Made by a program: the position numbers and the translations under genes. Of a stretch of 64,000 bases of DNA, positions 51,855 to 58,594 are shown one piece after another. The notes under the pieces were generated by a model. The model was not told the DNA's origin. It ran no database searches and saw only the letters and a list, made by a program, of their open reading frames with translations. Origin of the DNA: Bradyrhizobium lablabi (GTDB lineage: Bacteria; Pseudomonadota; Alphaproteobacteria; Rhizobiales; Xanthobacteraceae); contig NZ_JAFCLN010000007.1 in the NCBI RefSeq assembly GCF_018129385.1, positions 62,001 through 126,000 on the forward strand, in the 5' to 3' direction. Within the stretch, counting starts at the first letter, position 1; every line of letters begins with the position of its first letter.

Positions 51855-53663
51855 TCAGGCGGTCTCGGTAATCGCGGCGCGACGCATCGCGCGGACGGTC
51901 CGCGCGGCGGCCGGATGCATTGCGGCCCCGGACTTGCCCGATCCCGCCTCGATTCGTGCAAAGATTTCCTCGCACGTCCCGAACGCAATCGTCTTCCCTT
52001 CAAACAGCACCATCGCCATGTCCAGCACGGCGAGCGCGCTCGGACGATGCGATATGACGATCACGATGCTGCCGTTGCGGCGCAAGGTGTGAATGGCGCC
52101 ACCCAGCGAATTCTCGCCGTCGGTGTCAAGGTTCGCGTTGGGCTCATCGAGCACGATCAGGAACGGGTCGCCGTAGACCGCGCGCGCAAGGCCAATCCGC
52201 TGGCGCTGGCCTGCGGAGAGCGACATGCCGCCCTGACCGATGCGCGTCGCGTATCCCTGCGGCAGACGCAGGATCATGTCGTGCACGCCGGCGATCCGCG
52301 CAGCCTTCAGGATTGCCTCTGACGTCGCCTTCTCGTCGAACCGGCAGATATTCTCGGCCACCGTGCCATCCAGCAGCGACACCTCCTGCGGCAGATAGCC
52401 GATATGGCGGCCCAGTTCCGCGCTGCCCCATTGATCGATTGCCGCGCCGTCGAGCCGAACGACGCCCTGTGCAGCCGGCCAGATCCCGACCAGCGCTTTC
52501 GACAGCGAAGTCTTGCCGGATGCACTGGCGCCGAGCAGCGCCAGTCCCATGCCCGACTTCAGCGAGAACGAGATGTCGGACACGATAGGCTTGTTCATGC
52601 CGGGGACCGCGACGCAGAGATTTTCCACCGTAAGCTCGCGGCGGGGACGCGGCAGCGCGACCGGCGGCGCCGGCGGCTTTGCCGTCAGCTTGCAGATGTC
52701 ACGCAGCCGGATGAGGCTCTGGCGCGCCGCAACCAATTGCTTCCAGGTGCCGAGTGCAAGCTCGACCGGCGCCAGCGCGCGTCCCATCATGATCGACGAG
52801 GCGATCATGATGCCGCCAGAGGCCTTGTCGATCACCACGAGGTAGGCGCCGATCCCCAGCATCCCCGACTGTAGCACGTAGCGCAACAGCTTCGCACCCG
52901 ATCCGAGATTGGCATAGATGTCGGTGGCCCGGATGTTTTCGCGTAAGTAGCGCTCGTTGGTCTGGGACCAGCGCGCCGTGAAGCGATCGGTCATGCCGAG
53001 TGCCTGGATGACCTCGGCGTTGCGTTGGGTGGCGTCGGCCAGCACCTGCCTGCGAGCGCTCAGGTCCATCGCGATCTTGGTCGCACCGCGCGAGAGCCGC
53101 TCCGTCACGAGCGTCATCGCGATGATCGCGATTATTCCCACCACCGCGGTCATGCCGATCGCAGGATGGAACAGGAACAGCGCAATCAGGAAGATCGGAA
53201 TCCAGGGCATGTCCAGAAACGCCGTCGGTCCCAGTCCCGACATGAAGCTGCGCACCTGGTCGAGATCGCGCAGGGGCTGCTGTAGCGTCATCGGGCCCGC
53301 GCCACGAAGAGGCAGCGTGGCCAGCGCGGTATGAATCGATTCCTGCAGGCTGACGTCAAACAGTGTCGCCACCCGGCACAGCATGCGCGAGCGCAATGCC
53401 TCGAAATAGCCTTGGACGAGGTAAGCGAACAACACCATCAGCGAGAGGCCGAGCAGGGTCGCGAGGTTGCGGCTCGGGATCACCCTGTCGTAGACCTGTA
53501 GCATGTAGAGCGAGCCCGACAGCATCAGGACGTTCACCACGCCGCTGAACCCGGCGATGCCGACCATCCGTCGCGCGCTCGCGCGCAGGCTCACGCCAAC
53601 GGGATCATCCGCAGGCGCCGCCGGCACCGCGTCCTTCACGTTGAAGGACGGCATCATGCCCAT
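51855..53663 (-). CDS. Type I secretion system ABC transporter (permease-ATPase)
   Basis: 602 residues. Six membrane helices in the first half, without a C39-peptidase or CLD domain, as in PrtD-like exporters. The ATPase half shows Walker A GASASGKTSLSKAL, signature LSAGQRQRIGLARAVYGD and Walker B PFLIVLDEPNANLD. It powers export of C-terminally signalled proteins straight from the cytoplasm. It is followed at two bases by the hlyD gene and preceded, beyond 268 bases of structured DNA, by the GH114 protein gene, its probable substrate. Confidence 0.92.
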   Translation of the reverse strand: MGMMPSFNVKDAVPAAPADDPVGVSLRASARRMVGIAGFSGVVNVLMLSGSLYMLQVYDRVIPSRNLATLLGLSLMVLFAYLVQGYFEALRSRMLCRVATLFDVSLQESIHTALATLPLRGAGPMTLQQPLRDLDQVRSFMSGLGPTAFLDMPWIPIFLIALFLFHPAIGMTAVVGIIAIIAMTLVTERLSRGATKIAMDLSARRQVLADATQRNAEVIQALGMTDRFTARWSQTNERYLRENIRATDIYANLGSGAKLLRYVLQSGMLGIGAYLVVIDKASGGIMIASSIMMGRALAPVELALGTWKQLVAARQSLIRLRDICKLTAKPPAPPVALPRPRRELTVENLCVAVPGMNKPIVSDISFSLKSGMGLALLGASASGKTSLSKALVGIWPAAQGVVRLDGAAIDQWGSAELGRHIGYLPQEVSLLDGTVAENICRFDEKATSEAILKAARIAGVHDMILRLPQGYATRIGQGGMSLSAGQRQRIGLARAVYGDPFLIVLDEPNANLDTDGENSLGGAIHTLRRNGSIVIVISHRPSALAVLDMAMVLFEGKTIAFGTCEEIFARIEAGSGKSGAAMHPAAARTVRAMRRAAITETA

Positions 53664-53783
53664 CTGAACGAACCAACTCTCATCGGTTGCGGTCCCCTCG
53701 TACGATCATGCCAAGGTTCCATGATGACGGATGCTGACGAATTGCTGACAGCATTGCGGCCCTCGCGTGTCTGCCAACAGAAC

Positions 53784-53855
53784 CCACCTACCCCAAAAGA
53801 GGTAGGTGAAAAGAGGTAGGTGGCCGTCGATCCCTCTGCCTCAGCGAGGCAGAGG
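53784..53855 (-). promoter_or_regulatory. Hairpin cluster with competing arms between GH114 and secretion genes
   Basis: On the minus strand, downstream of the GH114 stop, CCTCTGCCTC-GCT-GAGGCAGAGG (53855-53833) is a perfect 10-bp hairpin. Then two CACCTACC arms (53823-53815 and 53808-53801), each followed by TCTTTT, can pair alternatively with the single GGTAGGTGG at 53792-53784. The layout could work as terminator, attenuator or processing site governing read-through from the substrate gene into the secretion genes. Confidence 0.5.
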
Positions 53856-53931
53856 CTCCACTGAAGTCCAAACTTCGCCCCATCGGACCGCGCTCGCCAA
53901 GGAAGCAGGCGACGGCGCTGGGGCGTTGGCG

Positions 53932-55890
53932 TCACCACAAGTGCGAATAATGGTGATGCAGGTCGTGAGTATGATCCGCACTCCAGTCGGTCGCGACGGG
54001 TGCCATCGTCGCAGTAGTGCTGCTCGCGGCGGTAGCCTTGTCGAACTTGTGCCACCAATCGTTTTGAGACGTCGTCGTTTGAGTGTCGGCAATCGGCGTG
54101 GTGGTACTGGTGGTCGTTTCGAGCGAACGCACGGTCTGACCAGGCAGCACGCCGTCGTAGTCAATCCCGTCGAGATCGAGATGCGTGACATAGGACCCGA
54201 AGCCGTCATTCGTGGCCTTGGCTTGAACGTCCGCGATCTTCTTCGCACTGTTCACATATTCGATGACCACGACCGGCTTGCCAGCATCGACAGCCTTTTG
54301 CAGGTTTTCGACCGTGTACTGCGTCTCGGCGAGAGGCTGCTTCCTGCCGCTGTCCGTATAATACACCTCCTCCTTGAACATGCCGTCGATGGCGTTCACG
54401 TAGTTGGCGTGATCGAGCAGCTCTTCGGCGCCGTTGACCCACACCTTGAAGCTCGGATCCTTCGACACCGCGTACTGCTTGAGCGATACGACGAGGTCGA
54501 CCATGTCCTGTTCGGCATTCGGATCGTTTTTCTTCGCCCATCTCGCGTAGAACTCGTCGACCACGTCGAAATAGATGCCGTCGTAGCCGGCAGAGATCAT
54601 CTGATCGATGGCCTTCTCCGCAACCGCCTTCCATTCCGGCGTCCAGTAGGCAACGTGGAAATTGCCCGGCCAGTCCCGGTCCTCGGGGCCGATGATGGAC
54701 TTCGACAGCGTGCTGAAATAGTCCCGGTAATTCTCGGCCTCGCCCAGGTTGAAATAGCCGAGCACCTGGCTGCCGCCGCTCTTCATCAGCGACACCTGAG
54801 ACGCCGTGAACGGCACACCGGAATCATTCTCGGTTTCGACCACCTGAACGTCGAACGGTGCCTTCGCGATCTCCGCGGGATCCACCCCTTGCAGTACGTA
54901 ATCCGCCGTGATCGGCCCATACGAACCGCCCGAGCTGGTGCCACCGTCCGTGCTTCCGGTCGAACCGCCGGTGCCATCGGTCGTACCGCCGGTGCCGCCC
55001 GTCGTGCCGCCGGTGCCGCCCGTTGTGCCGCCGGTGCCGTCAGTCGTACCGCCGGTGCCATCGGTCGTGCCACCGGTCGATCCGTCGATCGGATGCACCG
55101 TCTGCCCCGGAAGTACGCCGTCGTAGTCGATCCCGTTGAGATCGAGATGCGCGACATAGGACCCGAGACCGTCACGTGTGGCCTGCGCATGAACATCGGC
55201 GATCTTGGTCGCCCCGCTCACATATTCGATGACCACGACCGGCTTGCCGGCATCGACAGCCTTTTGCAGGTTTTCGACCGTGTACTGCGTCTCCGAGACA
55301 GGCTGCTTCTGACCGCTGTCGGTGTAGTACACCTCCTCCTTGAACATGCCGTCGATGGCGTTCAAATAGTTGGCGTGATCGAGCAGCTCTTCAGCGCCGT
55401 TGACCCACACCTTGAAGCTCGGATCCTTCGACACCGCGTACTGCTTGAGCGACACGACAAGGTCGACCATGTCCTGTTCGGCATTCGGATCGTGGTTCTT
55501 CGCCCACGAGGTATAGAACTCGTCGACCACGTCGAAATAGATGCCGTCGTAACCGGCAGAGATCATCTGATCGATGGCCTTCTCCGCAACCGCCTTCCAT
55601 TCCGGCGTCCAGTAGGCAACGTGGAAATTACCCGGCCAGTCCCGGTCCTCGGGGCCGATGATGGACTTCGACAGCGTGCTGAAATAGTCCCGGTAATTCT
55701 CGGCCTCGCCCAGGTTGAAATAGCCGAGCACCTGGCTGCCGCCGCTCTTCATCAGCGACACCTGAGACGCCGTGAACGGCACACCGGAATCATTCTCGGT
55801 TTCGACTACTTGAACGTCGAACGGCGCCACCGCGATCTTCGCGGGATCCACCCCTTGCAGCACGTAATCTGCGGTTACCGTCATTTGCAT
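53932..55890 (-). CDS. Tandem GH114 (polygalactosaminidase-type) protein, probable type I secretion substrate
   Basis: 652 residues from the ATG at 55890 (site AGGGGA). No Sec signal is present. Two GH114/TM1410-type barrel domains, about 5-269 and 327-591, each hold DYVLQGVDP, SGGSQVLGYFNLGEAENYRDY, YWTPEWKAVAEKAID, the acidic GYDGIYFDVVDEFY segment and VVVIEYV. They are nearly identical and joined by a 50-residue Gly/Thr linker of 7-residue repeats. The C-terminal 60 residues are Thr/Ser/Asp-rich and end DLHHHYSHLW, with no RTX repeats, consistent with a type I secretion signal. Known GH114 enzymes cleave alpha-1,4-galactosamine polymers, so a role against fungal or bacterial galactosamine exopolysaccharide is likely (inference). 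Confidence 0.85.
   Translation of the reverse strand: MQMTVTADYVLQGVDPAKIAVAPFDVQVVETENDSGVPFTASQVSLMKSGGSQVLGYFNLGEAENYRDYFSTLSKSIIGPEDRDWPGNFHVAYWTPEWKAVAEKAIDQMISAGYDGIYFDVVDEFYTSWAKNHDPNAEQDMVDLVVSLKQYAVSKDPSFKVWVNGAEELLDHANYLNAIDGMFKEEVYYTDSGQKQPVSETQYTVENLQKAVDAGKPVVVIEYVSGATKIADVHAQATRDGLGSYVAHLDLNGIDYDGVLPGQTVHPIDGSTGGTTDGTGGTTDGTGGTTGGTGGTTGGTGGTTDGTGGSTGSTDGGTSSGGSYGPITADYVLQGVDPAEIAKAPFDVQVVETENDSGVPFTASQVSLMKSGGSQVLGYFNLGEAENYRDYFSTLSKSIIGPEDRDWPGNFHVAYWTPEWKAVAEKAIDQMISAGYDGIYFDVVDEFYARWAKKNDPNAEQDMVDLVVSLKQYAVSKDPSFKVWVNGAEELLDHANYVNAIDGMFKEEVYYTDSGRKQPLAETQYTVENLQKAVDAGKPVVVIEYVNSAKKIADVQAKATNDGFGSYVTHLDLDGIDYDGVLPGQTVRSLETTTSTTTPIADTQTTTSQNDWWHKFDKATAASSTTATMAPVATDWSADHTHDLHHHYSHLW
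54959..55084 (-). repeat. Six 21-bp tandem repeats encoding the Gly/Thr linker
   Basis: Units of the type GTCGTGCCGCCGGTGCCGCCC (plus-strand reading) repeat six times with small changes, encoding TGGTTDG or TGGTTGG on the minus strand. The number of units could change by slippage without shifting frame, altering linker length between the two GH114 domains. Confidence 0.85.
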
Positions 55891-56328
55891 TTCCCCTACT
55901 TTATTGTTCCCAAGCGTGTTGCTCCGGAGGAAACGAGGCCGAATAAAGGTCGCTTCGGGAAAAGTTGGCGGCCAGCTTGGAGCGGCTTTGGAGCACTGTT
56001 GGAGCGCTCTATTGATATTATTTGATTATCAATCTGAACGTGCACGACGTTCCTGAAATTATTTCCGCGGCCGTCAGCAGCACAATCCGTCGATGCTTCC
56101 TCGTCAGCGCGCAGCAGCGCCGACAAAATAGGATCATCTTCTCTTGCTGTCGCTCACGCGCGGCGCCGCCCTGTGGCGCATCTCGAACCATAAGGCCGAG
56201 CACATTCACAGCCTCCAAAGTCCACCAGCGCGTACCCTTGATGGTGGAATTTCGCTTTCCGGCCCAAGTAGCGATTTTCTAACTTGCATTAGAAGACCTT
56301 CCGACGGCGCCCGCGAGGCAGACCTGAA
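55891..56328. other. Long AT-richer upstream region of the GH114 gene
   Basis: 438 bases with lower GC than the neighbourhood and no supported gene. The part next to the GH114 gene holds phased repeats (55977-56009) and an AT-rich patch (56010-56034). A TTTATT near 55938-55943 (minus strand) is a possible -10 box, with activator sites in place of a good -35. The remaining 300 bases hold nothing I can name. Confidence 0.5.
55977..56032 (-). promoter_or_regulatory. Three 11-bp-phased direct repeats plus AT-rich palindrome
   Basis: TTGGAGCGGCT, TTGGAGCACTG and TTGGAGCGCTC follow each other exactly every 11 bases at 55977, 55988 and 55999; on the gene's strand this reads GCTCCAA with 4-base spacers. 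One helical turn spacing of a 7-base half-site is the pattern bound by OmpR/PhoB-type regulators. Directly upstream, TTGATTATCAA (56022-56032) is a perfect AT-rich palindrome within ATTGATATTATTTGATTATCAAT. They lie 87-142 bases before the GH114 start. Confidence 0.6.
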
Positions 56329-56427
56329 CTAAGGCGCACTTCCAGGCGGGCCTGGCAATTGCGGACGCAAATCGGCGATGATGCGCTCGATCCGCGCAAC
56401 ATCCTCGGAAGGCATCGACGACTCCAT
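56329..56427 (-). CDS. Possible 32-residue microprotein
   Basis: ATG at 56427 after GGGGAAG encodes a short helical peptide (MESSMPSEDVARIERIIADL) ending in Pro/Gly-rich residues. Codon use is typical of the genome. It may be a true small gene or the relic of a longer one. It lies 53 bases downstream of hdeD in the same direction. Confidence 0.3.
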   Translation of the reverse strand: MESSMPSEDVARIERIIADLRPQLPGPPGSAP

Positions 56428-56480
56428 TCATCGCCAACTTCCCCGCGATGATACGAGCATCGAGAGGATGCCGTCAAAGG

Positions 56481-57071
56481 TTACGCCGCGACCGGCTCGT
56501 GCTTGTGGTTCCTCAGCCGCAACGCCAGCGCGATGAAGGTGATGCCGAACACGATCGAATAGGCGGCGATCGCCCAGATCAGCCCGAGTGCGCCGGCGCC
56601 CGGAGCTATCAGCACGATCAGGCCGAACAGCACCGAGATGACGCCGGAGAGGATCAGCATCCACTCATTGTCGATCTCCTTGCGAAGCTGAATGGCCCCG
56701 ATGATCTCGAAGATGCCGTGCACCAGCGCCCAAACGCCGATGAATATGATCAGCAGCAGCGCGGTGATGCCGGGCATCAGGAAGGTGACGATCCCGGCCG
56801 CAATCCCGAGCAGGCCGACGATGACCAGCCACCAGGTCGGCGCCGGCCTGCCCCCGCCGCCGGAGAAGGCCGCGATAAGCGCGATCACGCCGTCCACCAG
56901 CGCGAAAGCGCCGTAGAACAGCACCAGCGTCACCAAAGTGAGGCCGGGCCAGACAAAGGCCAGCACGCCGAACACGATGGAAGCGATGCCGCGGAGCAGT
57001 AGCAGCCACCAGTTCTTGGCGAGCGCGTGCAGCATCGGGCGGGGAAGAAGGGTCATGGATGGAGTGGACAT
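56481..57071 (-). CDS. hdeD: HdeD-family membrane protein
   Basis: 196 residues from the ATG at 57071 with GAGAGG upstream. Six short hydrophobic helices in three pairs (LLLRGIASIVFGVLAFVWPGLTL, LVIVGLLGIAAGIVTFLMPG, and the last GLIWAIAAYSIVFGITFIALALRL) are the DUF308/HdeD layout. In E. coli the family is linked to acid resistance at high cell density; the molecular role is unknown. Its 3' end is duplicated at 49774-49889, on the far side of the type I secretion cassette. Confidence 0.9.
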   Translation of the reverse strand: MSTPSMTLLPRPMLHALAKNWWLLLLRGIASIVFGVLAFVWPGLTLVTLVLFYGAFALVDGVIALIAAFSGGGGRPAPTWWLVIVGLLGIAAGIVTFLMPGITALLLIIFIGVWALVHGIFEIIGAIQLRKEIDNEWMLILSGVISVLFGLIVLIAPGAGALGLIWAIAAYSIVFGITFIALALRLRNHKHEPVAA

Positions 57072-57293
57072 GGCGATCACCTCTCGAAAGCGAGCGCTCA
57101 CGAAGGCCGCGGCGCTCGGAAGTCGCTCCGGTCTCAACGGCAGGTAGCACCCGGCAAGAATACCGGATTGATCTGGATCAGTCGACTGGCCGGGATGTGA
57201 CGGAAACGGAAAGCCGGCCCTGCCGGGCCTTGAACGCCAGGGCGTCCGGAAGCGACTAATCGGGGGTCATCACCCATTTTCGCGGGCAACCCC

Positions 57294-57917
57294 ATGATAT
57301 CAGCGCGTATTCTGTTTGCCCTGTCGATCGCGGCACTCGCTTGCGGCACCGCCGCCGCCCAGGAAGAACAAGGAGAAATCGACAAGGCCAAGGCCGCCAC
57401 TTTCGACAAGCGGCTGTTTGCAGCGCCGCTGACGCCTGACATCACCTACGCCTGCTTCGTACGCGTCTATGATGCCGAGCATCTGGCAAAGCATCCAAAG
57501 CAGAAGGTCGCGGCGATGAAACTACTCGTCAGCGCGGAAAATCCACCGGACGAGAAGATCACCAACTACTCCTTCCGCCTCGGCGTAAAATTTCGCCATC
57601 GATCGGGCCAGTTCGACTCCTCCGGCTCGTGCAGTCACGTGATCGCGGAAAATACCGATGGCGAAATCCGCCTGGGCTGCGGCGTCGATTGCGACGGCGG
57701 CGGACTCCAAGCCGCAGTCTCGAAGGACGACAAATCAGCGGTCATCCGGCTCGAGCGCGTTCGCATCTGGCAGAACAACAAGCCGGACGACGAGGCCGAT
57801 CATTCGTTGACCGCGGGCGCCGACGACGGGATATTCCGGCTTGATCGCGTCGACAACAGGGAATGCGCCTCGCTCGTGACCGACCGCAAGGTGCTCGCCG
57901 CGCTTCGACGCAAGTGA
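57294..57917 (+). CDS. Exported hypothetical protein
   Basis: 207 residues with a signal peptide (MISARILFALSIAALACGTAAA). The mature protein has Cys residues in pairs (YACFVRVYD, GSCSHVIAE, RLGCGVDCDGGG, NRECASL), suggesting disulfides, and an all-beta look with SAVIRLERVRIW. I recognise no family; such proteins are common in Bradyrhizobium. It lies 12 bases upstream of the DsrE-like gene and is probably co-transcribed with it. Confidence 0.75.
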   Translation: MISARILFALSIAALACGTAAAQEEQGEIDKAKAATFDKRLFAAPLTPDITYACFVRVYDAEHLAKHPKQKVAAMKLLVSAENPPDEKITNYSFRLGVKFRHRSGQFDSSGSCSHVIAENTDGEIRLGCGVDCDGGGLQAAVSKDDKSAVIRLERVRIWQNNKPDDEADHSLTAGADDGIFRLDRVDNRECASLVTDRKVLAALRRK

Positions 57918-57928
57918 TGGAGAATGCC

Positions 57929-58378
57929 ATGCATCGACGCAGCCTGCTATCGGGTGTGATTGCCGCGATCGGCGGTGCATTCGGAGCCTCTCGTGCCAAC
58001 GCGGCAACCGAGACGCCCGCGGCAAGGAAGCTCAAGGTGGTCTACCACCTCAACGACCTCGACAAGGTCAATTTCGTCCTCGGCAATATCCAGAATCATT
58101 TTGACGGAGTCGGCGGCCCCGGCAATGTCACCATCGCTCTGGTCATTCACGGCCAGGCGCTGAAGGCATTCCATGCATCGTCCGCCAATCCCGATATCAC
58201 CAAACGGGTCGGGCAATTCTCCAAGGCCGGCCTTGAGCTTGCCGCCTGCGGCAACACCATGAAGTCGCAGAATGTGACCGTGCAGGATTTGCTGCCCGGC
58301 TTTGTGGCCGTGGAACAAGGCGGCGTGGTGCGCATCGCTGAATTGCAGTCGCAGGGATACCTCTACCTGCGGCCCTGA
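57929..58378 (+). CDS. Exported DsrE-family protein
   Basis: 149 residues from the ATG at 57929, which has GGAG eight bases upstream; an ATG at 57917 overlapping the previous stop would add four residues. A signal peptide with two Arg (MHRRSLLSGVIAAIGGAFG, cleavage after ANA) directs export, perhaps through Tat. The mature DsrE/DsrF-like fold shows LKVVYHLNDLDKVNFVLGNIQNHFDG, NVTIALVIHGQALKAFH and a Cys in LELAACGNTM. Cytoplasmic relatives relay sulfur; periplasmic ones are of unknown function. Confidence 0.82.
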   Translation: MHRRSLLSGVIAAIGGAFGASRANAATETPAARKLKVVYHLNDLDKVNFVLGNIQNHFDGVGGPGNVTIALVIHGQALKAFHASSANPDITKRVGQFSKAGLELAACGNTMKSQNVTVQDLLPGFVAVEQGGVVRIAELQSQGYLYLRP

Positions 58379-58594
58379 TAGCTGCGGCCCCGGGTGCGGC
58401 GCTGTCTGTCACAAAATTGCGGTCTAATCACCGGCGTCGGCCACGGATCGAACGGATTTGAATGGCGTTATCCCCTTGGGAAGCGCAGATTCTCCCTATC
58501 TGTATCCTGCCCGTGTTGACAATCCCCGCTCCCGCCCGAAAGCTGGAACCCGCATTCCACGCTGGCTCGCGCCAAACCAAGCAGAACAGGCATC

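Noticed and set aside
54959..55084. Short tandem repeats considered as a CRISPR array
   Set aside because: Units are contiguous 21-bp copies without spacers and encode an in-frame Gly/Thr linker.
53806..56025. A 739-codon open frame on the plus strand opposite the GH114 gene
   Set aside because: It mirrors the GC-rich codon structure and internal duplication of the GH114 gene; no ribosome-binding site, family motif or hydrophobic pattern of its own, while the minus-strand protein has clear domains.
55977..56032. The TTGAT/ATCAA motifs considered as an FNR/FixK box
   Set aside because: The required TTGAT-N4-ATCAA spacing is not present; the halves are separated by one base in the palindrome or eleven in the larger repeat.
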